From: JACNKJ01 sp964344565
GTDB taxonomy: Bacteria; Krumholzibacteriota; Krumholzibacteriia; JACNKJ01
DNA: 64,000 bases
Assembly: GCA_964344565.1 (NCBI GenBank)
Contig: CAYFNT010000019.1
Span: forward strand, 12,373-76,372
Reading direction: 5' to 3'
Shown: positions 17,764 through 27,700 of the stretch, piece after piece
Layout of the letters: the number at the start of each line of letters is the position of its first letter
How positions within the stretch are numbered: position 1 is the stretch's first letter
Translations under genes and position numbers: made by a program
Notes under the pieces: model-generated
Told to the model about the DNA's origin: nothing
Seen by the model: the letters and a program-made list of their open reading frames with translations, nothing else
Database searches by the model: none

Positions 17764-19108
17764 GATTCCGCGCATCCTGAAACGCCCCGCCATGCGCCTG
17801 GTGGACTTCGCGCGCAAGACCGACTCGCTCAAGCTGCTGCCCGAACTCATGGAGACCCAGTGGTGGAGCCTCGCCAGGCTCGAGGAGCTGCAGGCTCGGC
17901 GCATGTCCATGCTCGGACGCTTCGTACGCGCCGAGGTGCCCTACTGGCGCGAGGCCTTCGCGAAGGCCGGCATCGCGGAGACCGAGGATCTGACTCCAGA
18001 GAGCATCGCCCGCCTGCCCCTTCTGTCCAAGCACATGATCCGCGAGGCCGGCGACGCCCTCAGGTCCGCGAGCTTCGACAAGTGGCAGCCCCGACACAAG
18101 AACACCTCGGGTTCCACCGGCGTGCCATTGGACTACTACATCGACCGCCCGGCCCACAGCTGGCAGTGGGCGCACATGTGGCGGGGATGGGCCCAGACCG
18201 GCTATGTGCCCGGCGATCTCTACGCATCGATCAGCGGCGGTTCGCTGGTGCCCGAGAAGGCGGCCATCAAGCAGTCGGCCTACATGGCGCTTTCCAGCGG
18301 CCTGCACTTCCCGACCTACCACATGAACGACGAGATCATGGAGCGCTACGCCGTGCGGCTGGTGAGGAGCCCGGTGAAGTTCGTCTACGGGTATCCGTCG
18401 AGTCTGGAGATCTTCTCGGAGTACATCACGGCCAGCCCGCGGGGGAAGATACCCATGCAGGCCGTGTTCACCACCAGCGAAGGGCTTTCGCCCAAGGCCC
18501 GTGCGGCCATCGAGGCGGCATTCGATTGCGAGGTCTTCGACACCTACGGTTGCAACGATGGCGGAATCTTCAGTTTCGAGTGCGAGCGGCACGAGGGCAT
18601 GCACATCGGCATGGAGACCTGCTTCGTGGAGATCGTCGACGAGAAGGGCCGGCGCGTGCCCGACGGCGAGCCCGGCGAAGTCATCGCCACGAATCTGGTG
18701 ATCAGGGCGATGCCGCTTCTGCGCTTCCGCACGGGGGACATCGCGATCCTCACCCGCGACAAGTGCGAGTGCGGGCGCGGATTGATCCGCGTGCAGGAAC
18801 TGTCGGGGCGCGAGCGGGACGTCATCCGCACCCCCGACGGGCGCAAGATCCACGGCGCCTTCTTCACGCATTTCGAGGCGCTTCACCACGCCGACTGGAT
18901 CAACCGCTTCCAGATCCATCAGCCCGACCTGAACACCTTCATCCTGAGGGTGCAGCTCCGCCGCGAGCCCACGGAAGAGGACCGCCAGTCGGTCCTTCGC
19001 GACCTGCGTACCGCCTTGGGCGACATGGACTTCCGCATCGAGGTCGCCGACGAGATGATGCTCACCCGCACCGGCAAGTTCAGGATCATCGTTTCCGACC
19101 TGAGCTGA
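17753..19108 (+). CDS. PaaK/CapK-like adenylate-forming ligase
   Basis: The 451-residue protein belongs to the phenylacetate-CoA ligase branch of adenylate-forming enzymes. It has the P-loop-like NTSGSTGVPLDYY, YGYPSSLE, DTYGCNDGG as the A5 motif, and a C-terminal domain ending in RTGKFRIIV with the catalytic lysine. Members called CapK or WcaF-associated ligases occur in capsule clusters. The start is GTG at 17753, overlapping the glycosyltransferase gene. Context points to activation of an acyl group for polysaccharide decoration rather than phenylacetate degradation. Confidence 0.85.
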   Translation: MAIEIPRILKRPAMRLVDFARKTDSLKLLPELMETQWWSLARLEELQARRMSMLGRFVRAEVPYWREAFAKAGIAETEDLTPESIARLPLLSKHMIREAGDALRSASFDKWQPRHKNTSGSTGVPLDYYIDRPAHSWQWAHMWRGWAQTGYVPGDLYASISGGSLVPEKAAIKQSAYMALSSGLHFPTYHMNDEIMERYAVRLVRSPVKFVYGYPSSLEIFSEYITASPRGKIPMQAVFTTSEGLSPKARAAIEAAFDCEVFDTYGCNDGGIFSFECERHEGMHIGMETCFVEIVDEKGRRVPDGEPGEVIATNLVIRAMPLLRFRTGDIAILTRDKCECGRGLIRVQELSGRERDVIRTPDGRKIHGAFFTHFEALHHADWINRFQIHQPDLNTFILRVQLRREPTEEDRQSVLRDLRTALGDMDFRIEVADEMMLTRTGKFRIIVSDLS

Positions 19109-19203
19109 GCGGATCCCCCGATTCCACTCTCCATCGCCGAAAGTAAATCGCGAGGCTCGTTCACCGAGTCCGTGCTAAAATGTCTGTGGATGGGAAAAGG
19201 GGG

Positions 19204-20652
19204 ATGATGATGACGTTGAGACTGTCCTTGCTCGCCATCGTAGCGCTCGTGATTTGCTTCTCCGGAACTCGCGCGGAAATCATCCACGTTCCAGGCACCT
19301 GGGACACCATCGCCGAAGCTCTCGCCGACGCCGTGGCCGGCGACGAGATCGTCATCGCCTGCGGTACCTACTACGAGAGGTCGCTGCAGATGAAGGACGG
19401 CGTCACGATCCGAAGCAGCACGGGCGATCCTTCCTGTGTGACCATCGACGCGGAGCAGGTTTCGGAAGTCTTCCTCGCGGACACTATCGGCGACACATCG
19501 GTGCTCGAGGGTCTGACCATTTCGGGAGGCTATGCGGCCGACGGGGCTGGCATCCATATCTCGGATGCGTCTCCCACGATCAGGGACTGTGTTTTCATCG
19601 ACAACGATGCCGGTTGGGGCGGCGCCATGGCGGTCTATTATTCCTCCTTTCCCGAGATCACCGACTGCGTTTTCGACAGCAACGAGAGCTGGTTCGACGG
19701 TGGTGCCGTTCTTTGCATCGATGGGGCGCATCCCGTGTTCACGGATTGCGTCTTCGAATCCAACTACTCCTCCAGCGATGGCGGAGCTTTGAGTGCGAAC
19801 AACTGCAGCGTCACGCTCTCGAGCTGCACCTTCGACGACAATGTGGCCGATGATCATGGGGGCGCGGTCTCGGTCTGGAACGACAGCAACGGCACGGTCA
19901 CCGATTGCGATTTCAACGGGAACGAGGCCGGCAAAGGCGGCGGTGGGTTGATCTGGAGCTTGTGCGTGAGCGGCCTGCTCGATGATTGCCGATTCTACGA
20001 CAACACGGCGGACTACGGGGGTGGGCTCTACTGCTTCGTTGCCTCGCCCTCCGTGATCGGCTGCGAGTTTTCTTCGAACAATGCCGTTCCCGGCACTTGG
20101 GGGGATGGCGGAGGTTTCTACTGCGAGACCTTCGTGTCCTCGACCTTCGAGAATTGCACGTTCTTCGAGAACTCAGCGGTAGCGGGAGGCGGCGCCTACA
20201 TCGATATCGACTGCGATCCCGAGTTCATCAACTGCACCTTCTACAGGAACACGGCGTCGGCCATCGGCGGCGGATTCTGCACTTGGGATACGGGCCATCC
20301 CATGCTCACCGGCTGCATCATCGCCTCCAGCCTCTCGGGCGGCTCGTTCTATTGCGGGAACGAAACGGTCGGGGCGACGCTGAACTGCTGCAATGTTTTC
20401 GGCAACGCAGGCGGCGATTGGATCGGCTGCATCGCCAGCCAGCTGGGCGAGGACAATTTCTCGGCCGACCCGCTTTTCTGCCTCACGCCACCCTTCAGCA
20501 TGTTCCCTCAGACGGGGTCGCCCTGTTTGCCTGGAAATCACCCCAATGGCGAAGACTGCAGATTGATCGGTGCCCTGGGCGAGGACGCAAACTGCGACGG
20601 GCAGCCCGTCCGCAGCGAAACGACCTGGAGCAGCCTGAAGACGATGTACTGA
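19204..20652 (+). CDS. Secreted right-handed beta-helix protein with short C-terminal motif
   Basis: The start at 19204 (MMMTLRL) is preferred over 19180 because it follows a purine-rich ribosome site. The signal peptide ends near SGTRA. The chain consists of about ten repeats of the type DCVFDSNES-GGAV, forming a parallel beta-helix like Chlamydia polymorphic membrane proteins. Many paired cysteines are present. The protein ends in SETTWSSLKTMY with no FlgD-like domain. It is a close paralogue of the next gene, including the pre-tail block NFSADPLFC...GSPCLPGNHPN. Function unknown; an extracellular structural or carbohydrate-binding role is possible. Confidence 0.82.
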   Translation: MMMTLRLSLLAIVALVICFSGTRAEIIHVPGTWDTIAEALADAVAGDEIVIACGTYYERSLQMKDGVTIRSSTGDPSCVTIDAEQVSEVFLADTIGDTSVLEGLTISGGYAADGAGIHISDASPTIRDCVFIDNDAGWGGAMAVYYSSFPEITDCVFDSNESWFDGGAVLCIDGAHPVFTDCVFESNYSSSDGGALSANNCSVTLSSCTFDDNVADDHGGAVSVWNDSNGTVTDCDFNGNEAGKGGGGLIWSLCVSGLLDDCRFYDNTADYGGGLYCFVASPSVIGCEFSSNNAVPGTWGDGGGFYCETFVSSTFENCTFFENSAVAGGGAYIDIDCDPEFINCTFYRNTASAIGGGFCTWDTGHPMLTGCIIASSLSGGSFYCGNETVGATLNCCNVFGNAGGDWIGCIASQLGEDNFSADPLFCLTPPFSMFPQTGSPCLPGNHPNGEDCRLIGALGEDANCDGQPVRSETTWSSLKTMY

Positions 20653-20659
20653 TGATTGC

Positions 20660-20688
20660 TTGATCCTATTCCAGCCTGGGTCTAGTGT
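20660..20688 (+). promoter_or_regulatory. Possible promoter of the second beta-helix gene
   Basis: TTGATC (20660-20665) and TAGTGT (20683-20688) at 17-bp spacing. The -10 box is poor, so cotranscription with the gene upstream is also possible. Confidence 0.3.
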
Positions 20689-20731
20689 CTGATCCACCTC
20701 GTTGTGAAGACTCGCAATCCGGAGGATCAGG

Positions 20732-22090
20732 ATGAAGAGAATCGCCCTGCTCGCAGCAGGCTCCATCGCGCTCTCATTTCACCCCCTTCGCGCCGAGATC
20801 ATCTCGGTTCCCGGCGACCATCCCACCATCGCGGAGGCCCTGACGGCCGCCGTCTACGGCGACGAGATCGTCATCGCTGCCGGCACCTATCCGGAGGGCG
20901 GCCTCTCGCTGAAAACGGGCGTCATCATCCGCGGCGCGACGGGCAACTACACCCACGTGATCGTCGACGGCGAAGACGCCCAAACGGTCTTCTTCGCCGA
21001 GGGCGTCGACGGCTCCGCGGAACTGCGAGATCTCACGGTGACCGGCGGGTCCGGAGCCAACGGCGGCGGACTGCGCTGCTGGGTCGCATCGCCGACCATC
21101 GCCAACTGTCGATTCCAGGGGAACGCCGCCGACAACGGGGGCGCCATGGCCATCCAGCTGGGGTCCTCTCCGTCGATCACGAATTGCCGCTTCGAGAGCA
21201 ATCAGGCCACATGCTGCGAGGGCGGGGCGCTCTATATCGAGAACAACAGCTCGGTCCAGATCTCCGGCTGCGACTTCGAGGGGAACATCGGCCGCAACGG
21301 AGGCGGTATCCACGTGCAGACCACAGACCTCACCCTCGTGGATTGCCTCTTCGAAGTGAACACGGCGACCTTCAATGGGGGCGGCGTCAACGCCGGCACG
21401 GGCAGCAGCTGCGTTCTCATCGACTGCGTGTTCCAAGAGAACGGGGCCGGCGTCGGCGGCGGGGCCGTGGCGAGGGCCGTGGCGACCCTGGGCGATATCA
21501 CCGACTGCTTCTTCGAGGGAAACACGGCGGACTACGGCGGTGCGCTCTTCTGCCGGAACGTCGTGTTCAACGTGACCGGCTGCCAGTTCCTGGGGAACAT
21601 CGCCGCGCCGGGCTACGACGGCTATGGGGGCGCGGTCTTCTGCGAGTCCAATGCCGATCCCTTATTCGAGAACTGCACCTTCTACGCCAACTCGGCGGTG
21701 GAAGGAGGCGCGCTCTACGCGGAATCCAACTGCAGCCCCGGATTCACGAACTGCATCATCGCCTTCGGCGCTGGAGGGGGAGCGGTGGCCTGCGAGAGCG
21801 GCCTGCGGACGATACTGCTGGACTGCTGCGACCTCTTCGGCAACGTCGGTGGCGACTGGACCGGCTGCATCGCCGGACAAGACGGCGGCACGAACTTCTC
21901 GGCCGATCCGCTGTTCTGCCCGACGCCGCCGTCCAGCCTGTGGCTGCAGACCGGGTCGCCCTGCCTGCCGGGGAATCATCCCAATGCGGAAGACTGCGGA
22001 CTCATCGGCGCACTGGGCGAGGACGCCGACTGCGACGGGCAGCCTGTCAGCGCCGTGGAGACCTGGAGCACCTTGAAGAGGATGTACTGA
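20732..22090 (+). CDS. Secreted right-handed beta-helix protein, paralogue of the preceding gene
   Basis: The 452-residue protein has a signal peptide ending near PLRA, then the segment EIISVPGDHPTIAEAL, the same opening as its neighbour, and repeated GGGLRC / NCRFQGNAADNGGAM strands of a beta-helix. The end is AVETWSTLKRMY. Overall architecture and pre-tail block match the gene upstream, so the pair arose by tandem duplication. Ribosome site GGAGG precedes the ATG. It stops directly against the convergent ClC gene. Confidence 0.82.
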   Translation: MKRIALLAAGSIALSFHPLRAEIISVPGDHPTIAEALTAAVYGDEIVIAAGTYPEGGLSLKTGVIIRGATGNYTHVIVDGEDAQTVFFAEGVDGSAELRDLTVTGGSGANGGGLRCWVASPTIANCRFQGNAADNGGAMAIQLGSSPSITNCRFESNQATCCEGGALYIENNSSVQISGCDFEGNIGRNGGGIHVQTTDLTLVDCLFEVNTATFNGGGVNAGTGSSCVLIDCVFQENGAGVGGGAVARAVATLGDITDCFFEGNTADYGGALFCRNVVFNVTGCQFLGNIAAPGYDGYGGAVFCESNADPLFENCTFYANSAVEGGALYAESNCSPGFTNCIIAFGAGGGAVACESGLRTILLDCCDLFGNVGGDWTGCIAGQDGGTNFSADPLFCPTPPSSLWLQTGSPCLPGNHPNAEDCGLIGALGEDADCDGQPVSAVETWSTLKRMY

Positions 22091-24151
22091 TCAGAGGTTC
22101 TTGACCTTCGCCACGTTGGCCGGCGTGCCGAATAGCAGGAGGCGATCGCCGGCGCGCAGCACCGTTTCGCGCTCGGGCAGCTCGTAGCAGGCCTCTCCGC
22201 CTTCAGGCGAGGTGCAGACCAGCACCACCTGGGTGTGGAAGCGGCTGCGGAAGTCCAGCTCGCGAAGGGTCTTCCCCTCCATCTCGTGGGGCACCACGCA
22301 CTCGCTGAGCACGAAACCGCCGAGGGTTTCGCTCACGTGGCTCTTCACCGAACTCTGCACCCGGCTGGATACTCCGCCGGCGAGATCCTCCGAAAGCATT
22401 GCCCGGTTGTAGGCCTGGATGACGTCGTGCCGAATCAGCGTGCCCAGGGGTCGGGTGGGATCCTCCGCGTCCACCACGGGCATCTCCTCGATGTTGCTCT
22501 TGCCGAACTGGCGCATGGCGAAGTCGAGGTCGTCGTCGAGGGTCACGGTGGGGAAGTCGGTGGTGGCAACGTCCAGGGCGATAAGCACCTGACCCAGCGC
22601 CTCAAGCTGGGGCAGCACGCGCTTCACCTCGTCCAGGGTCAGAATGCCCGTGATGTGCTCATGCTCGTTCACCACGAAGGCCTCGTGGTGGCTGGCCTCG
22701 GCCAGACGCGGCAGCACCTGGCGCAGGGGCATCTCCTGGGGGATCTGCTCCACGTGATCGCGGAAGATCTCGCGCACGCGCATCCTGCGCAGCACGTTGT
22801 GATCCTTGCCCTTGAGCAGGTCGATACCCTGGCGCGCCAGTTTGAAGGTGTAGATCGAGTGGCGCTCGAGCTTCTGGCTCGTGAGCGTGGCGATGACCAC
22901 GCTGATCATCAGCGGCAATATGATTCCGTAGTCCCGCGTCATCTCGAAGATCATGATGATGGCCGTGATCGGCGCGTGGATCACCGCCGCCACCACCGCG
23001 CCCATGCCCACCAGCGCGTAGGCGCCGGATCCGGCCGTCCAGTCGGGGAACCAGATGTTGAAGAAGCGCCCGAGCAGGCCGCCGAACATCACGCCCATGA
23101 AGAGGCTCGGCGCGAAGATGCCGCCGGAGTTGCCGCTGCCCAGGGTGATGCTCGTGGCCACGATCTTCACGATGAGCAGCACCGCCAGCGCGCCGAAGAT
23201 CACCTCGCCCTTCATGGCCGCCTCGATGGCCTCGTAGCCGTTGCCCAGGCTGCGCGGCGCCCAGAGACCCACCACGCCGATCAGGAGTCCGCCCGCCGCC
23301 GTCTTCAGCGGCGGCCAGGCCTTCACCGACTCGGCGAGGTCCTCGGCCTTGTGAAGGGCGCGCATGAAGGCCTGTCCCACGAAGGCGGCCAGGAGTCCGA
23401 GCAGCACGTAGAGGATGATCTCGCGCCCGTCCGTGAGAGTGAGTCCCTCGGGAATGATGAAGGCCGGGTCGTTGCCGATGTACGCGTGGCTGACGAGCGT
23501 GGCGATGACCGCGCTGATCACCAGGGGCGCGAAGTAGGCCACGCCGAAGTCGCCCAGGATCACCTCGGCGCTGAAGAAGGCGCCGGCGATGGGGGCGTTG
23601 AAGGTGGCCGCGATGCCCGCGGTGGCGCCGCATGCCACGACGGTCTTCATGCGGATGGAGTTCAGCTTCAACCACTGTCCGATGGCCGAACCCATGGCTG
23701 CGCCGATCTGCACGATGGGACCCTCTCGCCCCACGCTTCCGCCGGTGGCCAGGGTGAGTGCGCTGGCGAGGGTCTTGCCCACCACCGTGCGCTTGGGGAT
23801 CACGCCGTCGTTGAGGGCAGTGGCCTTCATCACCTCGGGCACGCCGTGTCCCTTGGCCTCGGGCGCGACGAAGTAGATGACCAGGCCGCCCACGAGTCCA
23901 CCGAGTGTGGGCACGCCGAGTTTGAGCCAGATGGGGGCCTCGCTGAAGCGGTGCACGAAGGCGTCGGGGCCGCCCCAGGCCAGCTTTCGGATCAGATCGA
24001 TGAGGAACTGGAAGAACAGATTTCCCAGGCCGCCGAGCACGCCGATGAGCACGGCCAGCACCAGAAGATAGAGGTGCTCGCGGGATCGGAACTCGCGCAG
24101 TGAGTCGGCGATCCAATCTCGGCTTCGACGTTGTAGCTGCTGAAAAGACAT
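22091..24151 (-). CDS. ClC-family chloride channel/transporter with CBS pair and TrkA-C domain
   Basis: This 686-residue membrane protein has the ClC core (about 25-430) with GHGVPEVMKA, the gating glutamate in GGSVGREGPIVQ and GSGNSGGIFAPSLFMG, followed by two CBS domains (about 455-580) and a C-terminal TrkA-C-like domain (about 605-685). The inner proton-pathway glutamate of E. coli ClC-ec1 (Glu203) seems to be valine here (AGAFFSAEVILGD), which favours a channel over a Cl-/H+ exchanger. The ATG at 24151 is used; a GTG at 24163 is also in frame. No clear ribosome site precedes either. Confidence 0.93.
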   Translation of the reverse strand: MSFQQLQRRSRDWIADSLREFRSREHLYLLVLAVLIGVLGGLGNLFFQFLIDLIRKLAWGGPDAFVHRFSEAPIWLKLGVPTLGGLVGGLVIYFVAPEAKGHGVPEVMKATALNDGVIPKRTVVGKTLASALTLATGGSVGREGPIVQIGAAMGSAIGQWLKLNSIRMKTVVACGATAGIAATFNAPIAGAFFSAEVILGDFGVAYFAPLVISAVIATLVSHAYIGNDPAFIIPEGLTLTDGREIILYVLLGLLAAFVGQAFMRALHKAEDLAESVKAWPPLKTAAGGLLIGVVGLWAPRSLGNGYEAIEAAMKGEVIFGALAVLLIVKIVATSITLGSGNSGGIFAPSLFMGVMFGGLLGRFFNIWFPDWTAGSGAYALVGMGAVVAAVIHAPITAIIMIFEMTRDYGIILPLMISVVIATLTSQKLERHSIYTFKLARQGIDLLKGKDHNVLRRMRVREIFRDHVEQIPQEMPLRQVLPRLAEASHHEAFVVNEHEHITGILTLDEVKRVLPQLEALGQVLIALDVATTDFPTVTLDDDLDFAMRQFGKSNIEEMPVVDAEDPTRPLGTLIRHDVIQAYNRAMLSEDLAGGVSSRVQSSVKSHVSETLGGFVLSECVVPHEMEGKTLRELDFRSRFHTQVVLVCTSPEGGEACYELPERETVLRAGDRLLLFGTPANVAKVKNL

Positions 24152-24163
24152 GGAGATCAGCAC

Positions 24164-24191
24164 CAGTCGGGGTCTGGGGTCCGGGGCGCGG
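24164..24191. repeat. Short heptanucleotide array, 4 degenerate units
   Basis: CAGTCGG, GGTCTGG, GGTCCGG and GGCGCGG occur in register just upstream of the ClC start. They are weaker than the arrays at 12.4 and 42.9 kb but have the same period. Confidence 0.45.
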
Positions 24192-24245
24192 CCAAACTAG
24201 CAGTGCGGCTCCGAAAGCGCAATCTCGGGCATGGCGCTTTTCTTG

Positions 24246-24284
24246 ATATTCCTACTTGACAATATTGTTGTAAAGGAATATTCT
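24246..24284 (+). promoter_or_regulatory. Promoter with nested palindromic operators upstream of arsR-M16 operon
   Basis: TTGACA (24256-24261) and TATTCT (24279-24284) are 17 bp apart. A perfect 10-bp palindrome ACAATATTGT (24259-24268) overlaps the -35 box, and an outer inverted repeat ATATTCCT (24246-24253) / AGGAATAT (24274-24281) spans the promoter. This AT-rich element stands out in a GC-rich background and is a plausible site for the ArsR-type regulator. Confidence 0.7.
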
Positions 24285-24339
24285 ATCATCCTCGACTCCA
24301 CCACACCGGGGTCGATACCGCAGGAGAAGGTGAGAGATC

Positions 24340-24362
24340 GGGGAGGAGCCTTGCTCCTCCCC
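24340..24362 (+). promoter_or_regulatory. Leader hairpin that buries a Shine-Dalgarno-like sequence
   Basis: GGGGAGGAGC pairs perfectly with GCTCCTCCCC around a 3-nt loop, ending 11 nt before the arsR start codon. The 5' arm contains GGAGGAG, and no other ribosome site lies near the ATG. There is no T-tract, so a terminator is unlikely. Confidence 0.5.
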
Positions 24363-24373
24363 ACCTGCCAAAG

Positions 24374-24703
24374 ATGCCCAAATTGCCGCGGTCCGACGCC
24401 GCACTTCAGGCCCTGGCGCAGCGATTCAAGCTGCTTGCCGAACCTGTCCGTCTGAGGATCCTCGAGATCCTGGCGGAGGGGGAGAAGTCCGTCCAGGAAG
24501 TCACCGCCGCCTCGGGCCTGCGCCAACCGCACATTTCCCGCCAACTTGCGATACTCGCCGAATCCGGCGTCCTCCTTCGACGTAAGGAGGGGACTCGCGT
24601 ATACTACTCGCTCAGCGATTCCCATATTTCCGCGCTTCTGGACGCTGCCGGCCGCTCGCTCCGCGAGCACCTCACCGGGCGTCTGGAGCAACTGGAGGAA
24701 TGA
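24374..24703 (+). CDS. ArsR-family winged-helix regulator
   Basis: The 109-residue protein is a compact winged helix: LAEPVRLRILEIL, SVQEVTAASGLRQPHISRQLAILAESGVL (recognition helix), KEGTRVYYSL (wing). It has no cysteine, so it cannot be a thiolate metal sensor like ArsR or CadC; it may resemble redox or dimer-interface-controlled members. It overlaps the M16 peptidase gene by 4 nt (ATGA) and lies behind a palindrome-rich promoter, so it probably controls its own operon. Confidence 0.9.
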   Translation: MPKLPRSDAALQALAQRFKLLAEPVRLRILEILAEGEKSVQEVTAASGLRQPHISRQLAILAESGVLLRRKEGTRVYYSLSDSHISALLDAAGRSLREHLTGRLEQLEE

Positions 24704-27700
24704 TGAAGAACCCTCTGATTCCCGTTATCGTCGTCCTGGTCGTCCTCGCCATGTTCATGTTGGTGTTCAAGTCCGGCGGGGATGGGCTGGAGAGCCTCGA
24801 GCATGGCCAGGTCATCCACGGTTTCGCCGTGGAGAATCTTTACGTGGACGGTGCCGATCGGGCCATGGGCGCGCGCTTCATCTCCGAGGAGAAGGGCTTC
24901 ATCGTCGACCTGCTTCAGATCCAGTCGGTGCCCCAGGGATTCATCTGGGTGAAGAGTCCGCCGGATTCCGATCGCGGCGAACCCCACGCCTGCGAGCATC
25001 TGCTTCTGGGCAAGGGTCGTCAGGGACGCTACGTGGCGGCGCTGGAGGCCATGACCCTCGGCAACGCCAGCGCCTGGACCGCGCAGACCAACACGGTCTA
25101 CCACTTCAACACCCTGGGCGGTGAGGAGAACTTCTTCGCCACCTTCGAGGCGCGGCTGAACGCCCTGGTGAATCCCGATTTCACCGACGAGGAGATTCGC
25201 CGCGAGATCGTCCATCTCAGCGTGGTGGAGGATGCCGGCGGCGAGTTGGGCCTCGAAGAGAAGGGTTCGGTCTACACCGAGATGGTGAGCAGTTTCGAGG
25301 GACCGGGCTATCCGCTCTGGGGCGGCGTGGGCGACATGCTCTTCGGCAAGGACCATCCCCTGGCCAACAGCTCCGGCGGACATCCCGACTCCATGCGCAG
25401 CATGACACCCGAGCACATGCGCGACTTCGTGGCGGATACCTACCGGCTTCCGAACATGGGCATCATCGTGTCGGTGCCCAGAAGCTTCGAGATGGAGGAT
25501 CTGCTCGAGGAGTTCGAAGGCATCCTCGATCGCGTGCAGCCGGGCAAGCTCGAGAGCGATTTCGTAGGCATGAACGCCCTGAACCTTCCCCCGATCACCG
25601 ACGCCGATCCCGAAGGCGCCGTGCGCATCGCCGCCTACCCCAGCGACAATCCCGAAGATCCCGGGGAGGTGCTCGTGGTCTGGCCGCCTCGGGATCCTCT
25701 GGCGAACTTCGACCGCTTCATGCTGGAGACCTTCCTGGACGGTTTCGCGGGCGGCCCCGGCACCGAGCTTTACGACCTCTTCATCAATTCCGAAACACGA
25801 AAGGTGGAGCTGGGAGCCAGCGCCGTATGGAGCTACGTGCCCGAGGAGCCCGGCTCGCCGGTCTTCTTCGGCCTGGACGGCCTGGACAACCGCAACATCG
25901 AGGGACGCAGCCTGCGGAGGGCGCGGGGGCTCATCGTGGAGGAACTGCACAAGCTCTACGAATTGGAATCGGGTTCGGAGGAGCTGGACGACTTCAACGA
26001 TCGCGTGTCCAGCAATCTCGTGCAGACCCGCAAGTACCTCGAGCGCGCCTTGAATTCGCCGCCCCAGTTCGGCTTCCGCATGAGCGGCATGGCCAGACGC
26101 TGGCAGGACATCATGGCCTTCCTCGAGCTGGACGAGGGATTCCGCAAATCCCTGGTCATGGACTCGCATTTCGTCCGGGCCGAGGAACTCCTCGCCGGCG
26201 ATGAGAACTTCTGGCAAGAGCTGCTGGATCGCTGGGGCCTGCTCGATGCGACGCCATACGTCATGGCGGTGCATCCGGATCCCGGCATGCTGTCGGCGGC
26301 CGAGGAGGCCAAGCGGGCCCGTCTGTCCGCGGCCATCGAGGGGATGAAGGACCGATTCGACGAGGATGAGGCCCAGGTTGCCCTGGCCAGGTTCCGCGAT
26401 GAGTTCGATGCGAACACGGCCGAACTCGAGGCCATCGCCGCCGAGGAGACCCTTCCCGGATTCATGGACGATCCGCCCATGGAGATTGACGAGCAGCTCC
26501 GGTACGAGACCGTGGCACTTCCGGGCGGGGCTGAGATGGTGGCCGCCACCTTCGAGAACATGAGCACTGCGACCCTGCAGGTCAGTTTCGGCCTTCAGGC
26601 CGTACCCAGCGACAAGCTCGTCTACCTGCCCCTGCTGCCCTACCTCATGCGTGGCGTGGGCGTGGAACTGGACGGCGAGCGCATCGAGTACGACGACATG
26701 GAGAAGCGTCTGCGCGCGGAGCTCCTGTCCTACCGGGCCGACCTGACCACCAATCCCGAGACCGGCCGCGCCGAGTTGGTGTTCAGCTTCGGCGCCAGCA
26801 AGCCCGACGAGATCGATCGCGGTTTCGAGTGGATGCGCGCCTCGCTCACCGCGCCGCTGCTCGACGGGGACAACCTGTCCCGCATCGGCGACCTGCTCGA
26901 CCAGCGCCTGCACCGCATGCGTACGCGCATGCAGGGCAGCGAGGAATCCTGGGTGAGCGATCCGGCCGCGGCCTATCGCTACCAGGACGATCTCCTCTAT
27001 CTCAGCGCGGGATCCTTCCTCACCCAGACCCATCAGCTGCTTCGACTCAAGTGGCGCTTCACCGAGCCCGACGGCGAGGGCGAAGCGTATCTGGACGAGC
27101 TCGAGCGGCGCGGCCGCGACGCCTCGCGCGAAGAACTCTTGGCCCTGCTCGACGGAGCGCCGGAGGAAGGCATCCGGGCGGACCTCGCCTCCTCCCTTCG
27201 GTCGAGTCTCCCGGCTCTGCCCGACGCCTCGATATCCGATGATTGGGCGCGGCTCTGCGCCACACTGCGCAGCGAGCTGGCCACGCCGCCGGATCAGGCC
27301 TTCACCGACCTGCGCGCTTTGCTGGACCTGTTGGCCCGCGCCGAGAATGCCCGCCTGTCCCTGGTGTCCAACTCCCGGGATCGCGGCGAGAAGCTCGGCG
27401 TCATCGAAGCCTTCCTGGCGGACTTCTCCGGCAAGGGGGCGCCGGCCGCACAGAAACACCACCGTCGGGACTACGTGCTGGATCGCTATCGCGAGCGCAG
27501 CGGCATGACGGACAAGCCGATCTACGCGGGACTCGTGAATGAGAACACGCGCAACGGCACCCTCATCTTCTCAGCCCGCATGGCCGAAGCCTGGCAGGCC
27601 GACCGCGAGTCGGCCCTCAACGCCCTGACCGGCCGGCTCTTCGGCGGCGGCGGCGGGCACGGTTTCTTCATGCGCACCTGGGCCGCCGGCCTGGCCTACA

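Noticed and set aside
19180..19204. Upstream ATG at 19180 as start of the first beta-helix gene
   Set aside because: It has no ribosome site and would put a charged stretch (SVDGKRG) before the signal peptide; 19204 has both a ribosome site and a clean signal sequence.
22235..24103. 622-codon plus-strand frame opposite the ClC gene
   Set aside because: Shadow of the ClC reading frame, with very high His, Glu and Gly content and no motif.
24604..27462. 952-codon minus-strand frame inside the M16 peptidase gene
   Set aside because: It is antisense to a well-supported peptidase and has His/Glu/Leu-rich composition typical of reverse-complement shadows.
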